From NCBI RefSeq assembly GCF_002752355.1, contig NZ_MRAV01000012.1:1-64000 (forward strand): a stretch of DNA of 64,000 nucleotides, read 5' to 3'. Source of the stretch: Leucobacter sp. OLIS6 (GTDB taxonomy: Bacteria; Actinomycetota; Actinomycetes; Actinomycetales; Microbacteriaceae). Position numbers and translations under genes: made by a program. The notes beneath the pieces were generated by a model. It had not been told where the DNA came from, made no database searches, and saw only the letters and a program-made list of their open reading frames with translations. Position 1 is the first letter of the stretch. Every line of letters starts with the position of its first letter. Shown in pieces: positions 7,283 to 16,205 of this stretch.

Positions 7283-9042
7283 GCCGACTCCGCCTGCAAT
7301 CCGTCGAGGTGCTCGCGGATCGCGGCCTCGAGGCGCCGCAGACGCTTCTCGGCCTTGCGTCGTCGCTCGGCCACGGACCCCTTACCCGACCGGGCGTCGA
7401 GGTAGATCTTGAGCTTCGGCTCGGTTCCGCTCGGCCGGATCATGATCCGGGACCCGCCGGAGAGGTCGAAACGGAGCACGTTCGCCGGGACCTCGGCCGC
7501 GCCGGGCGCGCGGAGATCGACGAAGCGCTTCACCTCGACGCCGTCGAACTCGGTCGGCGGATCCTGCCGGATCAGCTCGGCCAGCCGCTCCACCCGGTCG
7601 ATGCCGTCGAGCCGCACCACGACCTGAGCGCTCGCGAAGTGCCCGAAACGTTCCGAGGCCTCGTCGAGCCGATCCCACACGGTGCGCCCCTGCGCGGCGA
7701 GCTCGCGCACCATCGCGATCGCGTCGGCGCTCGCCTGGATCCCGTCCTTGTCGCGGACGACCCCGGGGAACGGCAGATAGCCCAGCGCCTCCTCGTAGCC
7801 GAACACCAGGTCGGGCACGCGCGACACCCACTTGAACCCCGACAGCGTCTCGACGATGCCGAGCCCGTGCGCTCGCGCCACGGCGCCGAGCGCCGGCGAG
7901 GAGACGATCGTGTTCGCGAGCGCACCCGAGACGGGGAGGGCGTCGCGCTCGGCCTCGCGCAGCCGTCGTTCGGCGGCGCGCCAGCCGAGCAGCAGGCCGA
8001 GCTCGTTGCCGCTGAGGCGGCGGTAGGCGCCCCCGTTCGCCGGATCCGGGGCCGCGAGACCCAGCCGGTCGGCGTCGGGGTCGTGCGCGACGATCAGGTC
8101 GGCGCCGACGTCGCTCGCGAGCGCGTAGGCGAAGTCGAGCGCGCCCTCCTCCTCGGGGTTCGGGAACGCGAGGGTCGGGAACTCGCCGTCTGGGCGGTCC
8201 TGCTCGGGCACCGGCACCACGTGCGGGAGGCCCGCCGCCGAGAACACGCGGCGACCGAGCTCGGCGCCGACGCCGTGCATGGCGGTGTAGACGACCGTGA
8301 GCGAGGCGGTGAGGTCGGACTCGGCCTCGGGCGCGATCCCCGCGACGACCGCGGCCGCGGTCTCGCGCACGTACGCATCGGCGAGCTCCGGTCCGGCGAT
8401 CGTGACCCCGGTGCCGCGGGCGATCTCGGTGAACGGCCGTTCGGCGGCGACCGCGATGCGGGCCGCGATCTCGGCGTCGACGGGCGGCGCGATCTGGGAT
8501 CCGCCGTCGGCGTCGCCGAGGTAGACCTTGTAGCCGTTGTCGCGGGGCGGGTTGTGGCTGGCGGTGATCATCACACCGGCCGACGCGTCGAGGTGGCGCA
8601 CGGCGAACGCGGTGAGCGGGGTGGGCCCGGCCTCCGGCAGGAGGGTGACGCGGATCCCTGCTCCGGCGAGCACCTCGGCGGTGTCCCGCGCAAACACCTC
8701 GGAGCCCACGCGGCCGTCGTAACCGACCACCGCGGTGGGCGGGCTCGTCGTCTCGCCGCGCGTCGCGCGGTCACGCAGATACGCGGCGAAACCGGCGCTC
8801 GTCTGCGAGACGACGACCCGGTTCATGCGTCGGGGCCCGGCGCCGAGCTCCGCGCGCAGTCCCGCGGTACCGAAGCCCAGACGGCCGTCGAAGCGATCGC
8901 GCAGCTCGGCTCGCGCCTCCTCGTGGCCGGCCTCGGCCGCGTCGGCGAGGGCCTCGGCCTCGGCGCGTGTCTCGGGGTCGGGGTCCTGGGCCGCCCAGGC
9001 GCGCGCATCCGCGCAGAGCTGAGCGTCGGTGGTCTCGGTCAT
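7279..9042 (-). CDS. Phospho-sugar mutase (phosphoglucomutase/phosphomannomutase, alpha-D-phosphohexomutase superfamily)
   Basis: 587 residues, the usual length for the PGM2/PmmB-like branch. The phosphoserine loop TASHNPPRDNGYK places the catalytic serine at residue 162. The metal loop DPDADRLGLA lies near residue 320, the sugar-binding loop GYEEALGYLPF near 410-420, and the phosphate-binding RPSGTEPKLKIYL near 560. It interconverts 1- and 6-phosphosugars (or pentose phosphates) in the cytosol; the substrate cannot be set from sequence. The ATG at 9042 was chosen because the acidic N-terminal helix matches the family. It is upstream of and coupled to nnrD. The 274 bp upstream (9043-9316) hold no gene, only a short inverted repeat GAATCA-GGTT-TGATTC at 9208-9223. 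Confidence 0.88.
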   Translation of the reverse strand: MTETTDAQLCADARAWAAQDPDPETRAEAEALADAAEAGHEEARAELRDRFDGRLGFGTAGLRAELGAGPRRMNRVVVSQTSAGFAAYLRDRATRGETTSPPTAVVGYDGRVGSEVFARDTAEVLAGAGIRVTLLPEAGPTPLTAFAVRHLDASAGVMITASHNPPRDNGYKVYLGDADGGSQIAPPVDAEIAARIAVAAERPFTEIARGTGVTIAGPELADAYVRETAAAVVAGIAPEAESDLTASLTVVYTAMHGVGAELGRRVFSAAGLPHVVPVPEQDRPDGEFPTLAFPNPEEEGALDFAYALASDVGADLIVAHDPDADRLGLAAPDPANGGAYRRLSGNELGLLLGWRAAERRLREAERDALPVSGALANTIVSSPALGAVARAHGLGIVETLSGFKWVSRVPDLVFGYEEALGYLPFPGVVRDKDGIQASADAIAMVRELAAQGRTVWDRLDEASERFGHFASAQVVVRLDGIDRVERLAELIRQDPPTEFDGVEVKRFVDLRAPGAAEVPANVLRFDLSGGSRIMIRPSGTEPKLKIYLDARSGKGSVAERRRKAEKRLRRLEAAIREHLDGLQAESA

Positions 9043-9316
9043 CGCTGCCCCTTCCGCGTTTCCCCCAGCGGTCGATGCTTCACGCTAGCACCCGCACGGC
9101 GGCGATCCCGGCGCGTCGCGGGGTGTCCGGGCTCGCAGCTGCGGAGCATGCCTGACCGGATCGGGGTTTCGGACGGCTGCGCTGCGTCGAGTGGCGGCAT
9201 ACGCGTGGAATCAGGTTTGATTCGGCGAGTTTGCCGCCCTTCGATGTGTGGAGGACGAGTGGGGTCTTGCCGGGAGCGGCGGGAGCGGGGCCGGGGCGCG
9301 TGCGAATCGTGTTCGC

Positions 9317-10303
9317 TCAGCCGGAGGCGCGCTCCACGAGCGGCGCCGGGACGGTGCGGCGGATCGGGCGCTCGGGGCGCTCCGCGTCGAGCAGCTCGAG
9401 CAGCAGCTCGGCGCAGGCACGCCCGAACTCGCGGGGCTGCAGGTCGACGGCGGTGATGGACGGGGTGTGGAACTCCATGAGCGGGCTGTCGACGCCCGAG
9501 ATGAGGCGGACATCGGTACCGACGCGCTTGCCGAGGGAGCGCAGGATCCCGGCGATGCGCACCGCGATGCCGTCGCCAGCGGTGAGCACGGCGTCGCACC
9601 CCGAGGTCTCGTCGAAGAAACCGGCGAGGGAGCGCAGGATCTCCTCGTTCGAGTCGTGGAATCCGACCTCGGCGATGCGCGGTTCGAGGCCGTGCTCGGC
9701 GCACCAGGCCAAGTAGGAGGCCTCGAGCTCGAGGGTCCACTCCGAGACCCGCTCGATCTGGATCATGCCGGGCCGCTTCGCACCGCCCGCGAGGAACCGG
9801 TCGAAGACGGTGCGCACGAGCTCCCCGTTGGGGGATTCGACGACGCCCCAGGGGTCGCCGAAGCCGCGCGGGGGCCGGTCGCCGGTGACGACCGGCAGGT
9901 CCTGGGCGAGGATCTCGGCGACGCCGGGGTCGTCGGAGTGCGGCTCGATCATGAGGTATCCGTCGACGGCGGGGAAGGTGTCGAGGCGCGCGCCGTGGGC
10001 CGCGTTGGGCAGCACGAGCAGGGGGATCCCGCTGCGGTGCAGGGCCTCGGCGACGCCGTTGGTGGCTTCGGTGTAGTAACCGAAGTGCACGGCGGAGTTC
10101 GGCAGGTAGAGGCCGATGGCGCCCGCGCGGGAGCTGCGCAGGGCGCGGCCCGCGGGGTTGGGGCGGTAGCCGAGCCGGTGGGCGGCCTCGAGCACCCGGT
10201 CGCGCGTCGCGGCCGAGACGCCGGGCTTGCCGTTCATCGCGAGGGAGGCCGCCGCAGTCGAGACGCCGACCTCCCGCGCGACGTCGGCGAGGGTGGTGGT
10301 CAT
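9317..10303 (-). CDS. LacI-family transcriptional regulator
   Basis: 328 residues. Residues 1-50 are a LacI helix-turn-helix (TLADVAREVGVSTAAASLAMN, hinge GYRPNPAGRAL). A periplasmic-binding-protein-like effector domain follows. The ATG at 10303 was chosen over upstream in-frame starts because the HTH begins at once and a GAGGAG ribosome site precedes it. The gene faces the amidohydrolase-ABC operon, and two LacI-like boxes lie in the 144-bp shared promoter region, so it probably represses that operon and perhaps itself. The effector is unknown: LacI members usually bind sugars, yet the neighbouring importer is of the amino-acid type, so the inducer may be an amidohydrolase substrate or product. 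Function is certain at family level only. Confidence 0.88.
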   Translation of the reverse strand: MTTTLADVAREVGVSTAAASLAMNGKPGVSAATRDRVLEAAHRLGYRPNPAGRALRSSRAGAIGLYLPNSAVHFGYYTEATNGVAEALHRSGIPLLVLPNAAHGARLDTFPAVDGYLMIEPHSDDPGVAEILAQDLPVVTGDRPPRGFGDPWGVVESPNGELVRTVFDRFLAGGAKRPGMIQIERVSEWTLELEASYLAWCAEHGLEPRIAEVGFHDSNEEILRSLAGFFDETSGCDAVLTAGDGIAVRIAGILRSLGKRVGTDVRLISGVDSPLMEFHTPSITAVDLQPREFGRACAELLLELLDAERPERPIRRTVPAPLVERASG

Positions 10304-10360
10304 CTGCGTGCTCCTCGTTCGGCGGCTTGCGGGCTGTTCGACTCCAATGCTATCTTCCAC

Positions 10361-10386
10361 TCAAACGATTAACCTAAAACGATTGA
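10361..10386. promoter_or_regulatory. Tandem LacI-type operator boxes
   Basis: Two 12-bp sites with the central CG of LacI operators lie 14 bp apart: TCAAACGATTAA at 10361-10372 and TAAAACGATTGA at 10375-10386. They share AAACGATT. They stand out as AT-rich in a very GC-rich genome, midway between the LacI gene and the amidohydrolase start. Repression of one or both divergent promoters is inferred. Confidence 0.6.
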
Positions 10387-10447
10387 GCGATGATGCTCGG
10401 CCGCCCGGCCCCGCAGCAGCGACTCGATCCCGACGAAGCGGGAACCC

Positions 10448-12145
10448 ATGCAGCAGCTCACGATCGCCTTCACCGGCGGCGAGGTCTTCGACGGCAGCGG
10501 CGCCGATCCGGTGCGCACCGACGTCGGAGTGATCGGCGACCGGATCGCGGCCGTGGGCATCGACGAGGTGGCGGCGATGATCGGTCCGGAGACCCGCGTG
10601 GTCGACCTGAGCGGCGGGCTGCTGCTGCCCGGCCTCATCGACTCGCACGTGCACCCCGTCGAGGGCGGCCTCGAGCGCCTCGGCTGCGACCTCTCGGACG
10701 GCTGGACGCGCGAGGACTACCTCGCGACGGTGCGGGCCTACGTCGAGGCGAATCCCGACGCGCCCTGGATCCTCGGCGGCGGCTGGCAGATGGCCGCCTT
10801 CCCCGGAGGGTTCCCCTTGGCCGCCGACCTCGACGCGATCTGCTCCGACCGGCCGATGGCGATCTCGAACCGCGACCACCACAGCACCTGGGTGAACACC
10901 GCCGCTCTGCGGCTCGCGGGCATCACCCGGGACACCCCGGATCCCGCCGACGGCACCATCGAGCGCGACGCGGACGGCGAGCCGACGGGCACGCTGCACG
11001 AGGGCGCCCGCATGCTGGTGCTCGGCCTCGCCCCCGAGCCGACGCACGCCGATATGTACGCGGCGCTCATGTCCGCGCAGGAGTACCTGCACGCCTTCGG
11101 GATCACCGGCTGGCAGGACGCGCTGATCGGCGACTACGGCAACCACAGCGCGCAGGAGGTGGATGTCTACCGCGAGGCCATCGAGCGCGACGAATTGCAC
11201 GCCCGCGTCAACGGGGCCCTCTGGTGGGACCGCACCCGCGGCGAGGAGCAGATCCCCGAGCTCGAAGCCGTGCGCCGCGAGTTCCAGGGGGACCGCTTCC
11301 GCATCACGACGATCAAGATCATGCAGGACGGCGTGGTCGAGAACCGGACCGCGGCCGTCAGCGTCCCCTACCTCGCGGCAGGTTGCGCGTGCGGCGACGC
11401 CGGGGACACCGGCATCTCGTTCGTCGAGCCCGAACTGCTGAACCGGATCGTGACGCGCTTCGACGCAAACGGTCTGCAGGCGCACTTCCACGCCATCGGC
11501 GACCGCGGGGTCTCCGAGTGCCTCGATGCGGTCGCCGCGGCGCGCGCCGCGAACGGCGACACGGGGGCGACGCACCACATCGCGCACCTGCAGATGGTGC
11601 ACCCCGACGACGTGACCCGCTTCGGCGCGCTGCGCGTCGCCGCGAACATGCAGGCGCTCTGGGCGTCGTACGACCCGCAGATGGTCGACCTCAACGTGCC
11701 GCTCATCGGCGAGGACCGCACCGAGTGGCAGTACCCCTTCCGCAGCATCGCGGACGCCGAGGGGCAGCTCGTCGCCGGATCCGACTGGCCCGTGACCACC
11801 GCGGACCCTTGGCTCGGGATCCACGTGGCCGTGAACCGGCAGCACCCCGAGGGGCACCCCGACCGCAACGAGCGCGTGTTCGTGCCCGGGGAGCGCCTCG
11901 GTCTCGGCGAGGCGCTCCGCGCCTACACGCGCGGCGGCGCCGAGATCAACGGATGGGAGCACGAGGTCGGCACAATCGCCCCGGGCTTCGCCGCCGACCT
12001 GACCGTGGTCGACCGCAATCCCTTCGCCGCCCCCGTCTCCGAGATCGCGCGCACCTGCACGGTCGAGACCTTCTCGCGCGGTCGATCCGTCTTCCGCGCG
12101 ACCGACCCGATCGGGTCGCCCGATCCGGCCGACCCGGCCCGATAG
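10448..12145 (+). CDS. Amidohydrolase family protein, YtcJ-like (Amidohydro_3)
   Basis: 565 residues. An N-terminal beta-sandwich leads into the metal site LIDSHVHP near residue 60. Other likely metal-binding or catalytic elements are HFHAIGDRGV near 345, HHIAHLQMVHPDD near 380 and GSDWPVTTADPW near 440. Such enzymes are zinc-dependent hydrolases of C-N bonds in amides or carbamates, cytosolic or secreted; no signal peptide is seen. The first gene of a probable four-gene operon with a family-3 binding protein, a permease and an ATPase, it may hydrolyse the imported compound. The start ATG at 10448 has only a weak GAAGCGGGA ribosome site. A paralogue of the same family lies at 39917. The substrate is unknown. 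Confidence 0.82.
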   Translation: MQQLTIAFTGGEVFDGSGADPVRTDVGVIGDRIAAVGIDEVAAMIGPETRVVDLSGGLLLPGLIDSHVHPVEGGLERLGCDLSDGWTREDYLATVRAYVEANPDAPWILGGGWQMAAFPGGFPLAADLDAICSDRPMAISNRDHHSTWVNTAALRLAGITRDTPDPADGTIERDADGEPTGTLHEGARMLVLGLAPEPTHADMYAALMSAQEYLHAFGITGWQDALIGDYGNHSAQEVDVYREAIERDELHARVNGALWWDRTRGEEQIPELEAVRREFQGDRFRITTIKIMQDGVVENRTAAVSVPYLAAGCACGDAGDTGISFVEPELLNRIVTRFDANGLQAHFHAIGDRGVSECLDAVAAARAANGDTGATHHIAHLQMVHPDDVTRFGALRVAANMQALWASYDPQMVDLNVPLIGEDRTEWQYPFRSIADAEGQLVAGSDWPVTTADPWLGIHVAVNRQHPEGHPDRNERVFVPGERLGLGEALRAYTRGGAEINGWEHEVGTIAPGFAADLTVVDRNPFAAPVSEIARTCTVETFSRGRSVFRATDPIGSPDPADPAR

Positions 12146-12209
12146 ATCGCGGGCCCCGGCCCGCCCCGGACCACCACCCACTTCCGCACACCACGCAAAG
12201 GAGCACCCC

Positions 12210-13115
12210 ATGTCGCTGAAGCGCACCCTCGCCCTCGCCGCCGTCACGGCGGTCGCCATCACGAGCCTCGCGGCCTGCGCGCCGCAGGTCGACGACAAGA
12301 AGAGCGGCGACCAGACCGGCGTCGACCTCACCAAGATCACGGTGAACAAGGACGCCGCAGAGAAGGTCCCAGCCGAGGTCTCGAAGGCCGGCAAGATCAT
12401 CATCGGCGTCGACCCGACCTACGCGCCGAACGAGTTCAAGGACAAGAACGGCAAGCCGATCGGCTGGGAGGTCGATCTCATGAACGCCGCGGCGAAGAAG
12501 CTCGGGCTCGAGACCGAGTACCGCGTCGCGAAGTTCGACAACATCGTGCCGAGCATCCTCGGCGAGAAGTACGACCTCGGCATCGGCGGCTACTACGACT
12601 CGAAGATGCGCCAGGAGACGATGGACATCATCGACTTCTTCAAGGCCGGCAACCAGTTCGCCTCGCCGAAGGACAAGCCCATCACCGAGGAGCTGCAGGT
12701 CTGCGGCATGAAGGTCGGCGCCCAGAACGGCGGCTCCGCGATCCTCGACTACCTGCCCGCCGTGCAGAAGAAGTGCGACGCCGCGGGCAAGGGCAAGATC
12801 GAGATCCTCGGCTACGACACCCAGGACGAGCAGACCGCGGCGCTGACCCTCGGTCGCGCCGACGCGATGGTCTCGGACTCGCCCGTCACGAGCTACGCCG
12901 TGAAGCTCAGCAAGGGCAAGCTGGTCGGCTCGCCCATCTACGACGAGGTGCTCTCGGGCGCGATCGTCAAGAAGGATCGCGGCGAGTTCGCCGAGGCCCT
13001 GCGAGCCGCCGTCCAGGATCTGTCCGACGACGGCACCTACTCGAAGCTCCTCAAGTACTGGGGCGTCGAGCAGGGCGCGATCGACAAGATCACCATCAAC
13101 GCCGCCACCAAGTAA
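12210..13115 (+). CDS. Amino-acid-type ABC transporter substrate-binding lipoprotein (family 3)
   Basis: 301 residues. The signal peptide ends in lipobox LAAC (Cys ~24), so the mature protein should be lipid-anchored outside the membrane. The fold matches SBP family 3: IIIGVDPTYAPNEFKDKNGKPIGWEVDLM near residues 65-93, then a hinge region and LGRADAMVSDSPVT near 215. AAAGGAG at 12197-12203 fixes the ATG. It is followed by its permease and ATPase. Family 3 proteins bind polar amino acids or related compounds such as opines and ectoine. The ligand is not readable here; coupling to an amidohydrolase suggests an N-acyl or amide derivative (inference). Confidence 0.88.
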   Translation: MSLKRTLALAAVTAVAITSLAACAPQVDDKKSGDQTGVDLTKITVNKDAAEKVPAEVSKAGKIIIGVDPTYAPNEFKDKNGKPIGWEVDLMNAAAKKLGLETEYRVAKFDNIVPSILGEKYDLGIGGYYDSKMRQETMDIIDFFKAGNQFASPKDKPITEELQVCGMKVGAQNGGSAILDYLPAVQKKCDAAGKGKIEILGYDTQDEQTAALTLGRADAMVSDSPVTSYAVKLSKGKLVGSPIYDEVLSGAIVKKDRGEFAEALRAAVQDLSDDGTYSKLLKYWGVEQGAIDKITINAATK

Positions 13116-13136
13116 CCGTCAGGAGTCTCCGTCACC

Positions 13137-14111
13137 ATGAGAGCATCCGCTCCCGACCTCGGGATCCCGCCCGAGGTGCGCATCCGCGCCGCGCGCGCGA
13201 AGCACCCGTGGCGCACGGTCGTCGCCGTGGTCCTGCTGCTGGCCGTCGTCGCCGTCATCGTCGACGCGGCCGGCCGCGAGGCCTACGACTGGAACGCGTT
13301 CCGCACCTACCTGTTCGATCCGCGGATCGTGCAGTCGGCGGGCATCACCCTGCAGCTCACCGCCTACTCCATGATCGTCGCGATCGCCCTCGGCGTGCTG
13401 CTCGCGGTCATGCGGCAGAGCCCGAACCGGGTGTTCGTCGCCGTCGCCTGGGCGTTCATCTGGATCTTCCGCGGCACCCCGGTGTACGTGCAGCTCGTCT
13501 TCTGGGGCCTGTTCACCACGATCTACAAGACCGTGACCGTCGGGCTCCCGTTCCAGCAGCCCTGGTTCTCGTTCGGCACCGCCGACCTGCTCGACGTGTT
13601 CTGGATCGCGGTGCTCGGCCTCGCGCTCAATGAGGCCGCGTACATGGCCGAGATCGTGCGAGCGGGCCTGCTCGCCGTGGATCCCGGCCAGACGGAGGCG
13701 GCGACGGCGCTCGGCATGAGCTGGGGGCAGAACATGCGCAAGGTCGTGCTGCCGCAGGCCATGCGAGTGATCATCCCGCCGACCGGCAACGAGATCATCG
13801 GCATGCTGAAGACCACATCGCTGGTCACGGCCGTGCCCTACAGTTTCGATCTCTACACCCGCTCCCGCGACATCTCGTCGGAGACGCTGAACCCGATTCC
13901 GCTGCTGCTCGTGGCGTCGGTCTGGTACATCGCGTTCACCTCGATCATGATGGTCGGCCAGTACTTCCTGGAGCGCCGGTTCTCGCGGGGTCACGTGCGC
14001 CGGGTGAGCCGCGGGCCGAAGGGTCCGCGCGCGGGCAAGGGCGTGACGAAGGTGATCAGCGTGGTGCCGGCGTTCGGCGCCGACACGGGCGACAACGGGA
14101 GGGTCTCATGA
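13137..14111 (+). CDS. Amino-acid-type ABC transporter permease (HisM/GlnP-like)
   Basis: 324 residues with about five or six membrane spans. An N-terminal span lies at ~25-45. The inner-membrane-protein signature [24 protein letters not shown] with the EAA loop is near residues 160-190. A single permease gene suggests a homodimeric channel. It follows the binding protein by 21 bp and overlaps the ATPase start by 4 bp (ATGA), so all three are one transport unit. The cytosolic C-terminal tail (~45 residues, Arg/Gly-rich) is longer than in many homologues. Confidence 0.88.
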   Translation: MRASAPDLGIPPEVRIRAARAKHPWRTVVAVVLLLAVVAVIVDAAGREAYDWNAFRTYLFDPRIVQSAGITLQLTAYSMIVAIALGVLLAVMRQSPNRVFVAVAWAFIWIFRGTPVYVQLVFWGLFTTIYKTVTVGLPFQQPWFSFGTADLLDVFWIAVLGLALNEAAYMAEIVRAGLLAVDPGQTEAATALGMSWGQNMRKVVLPQAMRVIIPPTGNEIIGMLKTTSLVTAVPYSFDLYTRSRDISSETLNPIPLLLVASVWYIAFTSIMMVGQYFLERRFSRGHVRRVSRGPKGPRAGKGVTKVISVVPAFGADTGDNGRVS

Positions 14112-14872
14112 GCGAGTTCATGGTCGAGGCCGATCAGGTCCACAAGGCGTACGGGCACAACCACGTGCTGCGCGGGGTGTCGATGCGCGTGCGGCCGGGC
14201 GAGGTGAGCTGCCTGCTCGGTCCGTCGGGCTCGGGCAAGTCCACGTTCCTGCGCTGCATCAACCACCTCGAGAGCATCGAGGGCGGCAGCATCCGCGTCG
14301 ACGGCGAGCTGATCGGGTTCCGGGAGCGCGGCGGAAAACTGCACGAGCTGCCGGCCAAGGAGGCGGCGGCGCAGCGCCGTGACATCGGCATGGTGTTCCA
14401 GCGCTTCAACCTCTTCCCGCACATGACGGCGCTCGAGAACATCGCGTGCTCGCCGATCACGGTGAAGGGCGAGAAGGCGTCAGTGGCGATGGCCCACGCC
14501 CGGGAACTGCTCGACCAGGTCGGACTCTCCGAGAAGGCGGCCGCCTACCCGAGCGAGCTCTCGGGCGGTCAGCAGCAGCGCGTCGCGATCGCGCGTGCGC
14601 TCGCGATGCGCCCGAAGCTGATGCTGTTCGACGAGCCGACCTCGGCGCTCGACCCCGAGCTCGTCGGCGAGGTGCTCGAGGTCATGAAGCAGCTCGCGCG
14701 CAGCGGCATGACGATGATCGTGGTCACCCACGAGATCGGCTTCGCCCGCGAGGTAGCGGACACGGTGACCTTCATGGACGAGGGCGTCGTCGTCGAGCAG
14801 GGGGCGCCGCGCGAGGTGCTGGTGGATCCGCGCGAGGCGCGCACGAGAGACTTCCTCTCGAAGGTGCTGTGA
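14108..14872 (+). CDS. Amino-acid-type ABC transporter ATPase (GlnQ/HisP-like)
   Basis: 254 residues, the normal length. Walker A is GPSGSGKST near residue 38-46, the Q-loop [12 protein letters not shown] near 97, the signature [15 protein letters not shown] near 152, Walker [13 protein letters not shown] near 175 and the switch His in VTHEIGFA near 212. It powers the importer formed with the two preceding genes. A 17-residue insertion-like stretch ([16 protein letters not shown]) after the first strand group is typical of some HisP-like proteins. It is the last gene before the hairpin at 14879. Confidence 0.92.
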   Translation: MSEFMVEADQVHKAYGHNHVLRGVSMRVRPGEVSCLLGPSGSGKSTFLRCINHLESIEGGSIRVDGELIGFRERGGKLHELPAKEAAAQRRDIGMVFQRFNLFPHMTALENIACSPITVKGEKASVAMAHARELLDQVGLSEKAAAYPSELSGGQQQRVAIARALAMRPKLMLFDEPTSALDPELVGEVLEVMKQLARSGMTMIVVTHEIGFAREVADTVTFMDEGVVVEQGAPREVLVDPREARTRDFLSKVL

Positions 14873-14878
14873 CCGCGT

Positions 14879-14914
14879 GCGGTCCCGGTTCGGGGAAACC
14901 CGGGCCGGGACCGC
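14879..14914 (+). terminator. Hairpin terminator after the amino-acid ABC operon
   Basis: A perfect 10-bp stem, 14879-14888 with 14905-14914 (GCGGTCCCGG and its complement), lies 7 bases after the ATPase stop. There is no T-run. The remaining 150 bp to the next gene show nothing else clear. Confidence 0.65.
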
Positions 14915-15062
14915 GCGGCCGGGGCCGAGCGCTCCGTCGGACGGCTTCCCCCGAATCCCGTCCGGCGGGGCGCCCGGGCCCGGCCGCGCTCCCGGCGGCG
15001 CGGATCCACTAGCGTGGGAGCGCCCACGCGATGGCCGCGCGGTGCAGGCACGAGGGGACGCC

Positions 15063-15446
15063 ATGATCCGGGAGCACATCGAGATCGTCGAGAGCGCGAT
15101 CGAGGGGGAGCGCGTCGCGGTTCCGCTCGACGGGACCGTGTTCGAGATGCTGAGCTCCTCGACGAGCACGGTCGCCGCGGAGCCGACGCGCTTCTCGTAC
15201 TTCGAGAACGACGGCGTGGTCTGGGGCGACTACGCCGGCGATACCGTGGTCGAGGGGCGCTTCGCCGGCGTGCGCGAGGGCGATACCGTGCGGCTCTCGT
15301 ACAACCACCGCTCGGTCTCGGGGGCGCTGACGCACGGGAACGCCGTGACGGTCGTCTCCCGCACGGGCGACGGCGCGCTGCGTCTCACCGAGTTCTACGG
15401 TTCGGCCGCTGGGCCCGAGACGAGCGTCTGCGTCGAGGTGCGCTGA
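15063..15446 (+). CDS. Small conserved protein resembling the group often labelled N-acetylglutamate synthase (beta-rich); function unknown
   Basis: 127 residues, start ATG at 15063 behind an AGGGGAC ribosome site. The C-terminal ~85 residues carry the pattern YFENDGVVWGDYAGDTVVEG, GxREGDTVRLSYNHRS, then LRLTEFYG. This matches, from memory, the short all-beta family found in many bacteria and commonly misannotated as N-acetylglutamate synthase; no acetyltransferase motif is visible. The first ~35 residues look like a separate unstructured or helical lead. It stands alone between the amino-acid ABC operon and a convergent Lrp gene. No function should be assumed. Confidence 0.65.
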   Translation: MIREHIEIVESAIEGERVAVPLDGTVFEMLSSSTSTVAAEPTRFSYFENDGVVWGDYAGDTVVEGRFAGVREGDTVRLSYNHRSVSGALTHGNAVTVVSRTGDGALRLTEFYGSAAGPETSVCVEVR

Positions 15447-15485
15447 ACTTCCGCGGCCCGGACCGGTTCCGCTGAGCCCGTCCGC

Positions 15486-16031
15486 TCACCCCTGCGCGCC
15501 GCCGTGGCGCGCGCGGATGAACCGGGTCATGCCGGCGACCTGCCCGTCGAACTCCTCGGACGCGGCGGAGGTCTGCGCCGGAGCCGTCGGGAGCGCCGCG
15601 AGGGTGCTCGCCTCGTCCATGAGGAACACCGTCTCGGTCGACTTGATCGACGGCCACTGCGCGAGGCGGAGCGACACGAGGCCGTGGATCCCCGCGACGT
15701 CGGCTGCGCGCACCAGCAGCATGGCATCGTGCTGGCCGGTGGTGACGGCGAAGTATTCGAGCTCCTCGACCTCCGCGAGCGCCTCGCGGAACTCGGTCCA
15801 GCGGGCCTGCTCGAGGGTGACGAAGACGAGCGCGGAGATGCCCAACCCGACGGCTCGCGGGTCGATGTCGGCGCGGAAACCGGTGATGATCCCGGCCTGG
15901 ATGAGGCGTTCGAAGCGCTGGTAGGCGTTGGACCGCGAGATGCCGAGCTGCTCGGCGAGCGCGTTGACCGAGAGCCGCCCGTCCTGGCGCAGCAGATCGA
16001 TCATGCGGCGGTGGGTGTCGTCGAGCTTCAC
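15486..16031 (-). CDS. Lrp/AsnC-family transcriptional regulator
   Basis: 181 residues. The N-terminal HTH is KLDDTHRRMIDLLRQDGRLSVNALAEQLGISRSNAYQRFERL, followed by a RAM effector domain (ITGFRADIDPRAVG onward, ending in strands around residue 140). Starts further upstream exist, but GTG at 16031 has an AAAGGAGG site at the right distance, so I chose it. The C-terminal ~30 residues extend beyond the usual RAM end. It is divergent from the peptide-type ABC operon at 16206, which it may control in response to an amino acid (inference). It is convergent with the small protein at 15063. Confidence 0.85.
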   Translation of the reverse strand: MKLDDTHRRMIDLLRQDGRLSVNALAEQLGISRSNAYQRFERLIQAGIITGFRADIDPRAVGLGISALVFVTLEQARWTEFREALAEVEELEYFAVTTGQHDAMLLVRAADVAGIHGLVSLRLAQWPSIKSTETVFLMDEASTLAALPTAPAQTSAASEEFDGQVAGMTRFIRARHGGAQG

Positions 16032-16072
16032 TCTGTCCCTCCTTTGGGATCCGTGCATTCATCATCCTGGAC

Positions 16073-16087
16073 GAATTGGTGAAATTC
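16073..16087. promoter_or_regulatory. Possible Lrp-type operator
   Basis: GAATT-GGTGA-AATTC, a 15-bp inverted repeat of an AT-rich kind, lies 42 bp upstream of the Lrp start and within the 174-bp divergent promoter region shared with the ABC operon. Lrp/AsnC proteins bind such 15-bp dyads. Position and AT content are the only support. Confidence 0.4.
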
Positions 16088-16205
16088 GGCAGGGTGACCG
16101 AAACGTTACGTCCGATCCGGCGGATCGAGTAGCACGAAACGGCGGCTTCACAGCATAATTCCACTCAGGTCCGTTCGCGGACCCCTCGATCATCAAGGAG
16201 ATCCG

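Noticed and set aside
9043..9316. A hidden small gene in the 274-bp gap between the LacI gene and the sugar mutase
   Set aside because: Frames here are short, lack ribosome sites and show no protein-like pattern; only a small inverted repeat is visible.
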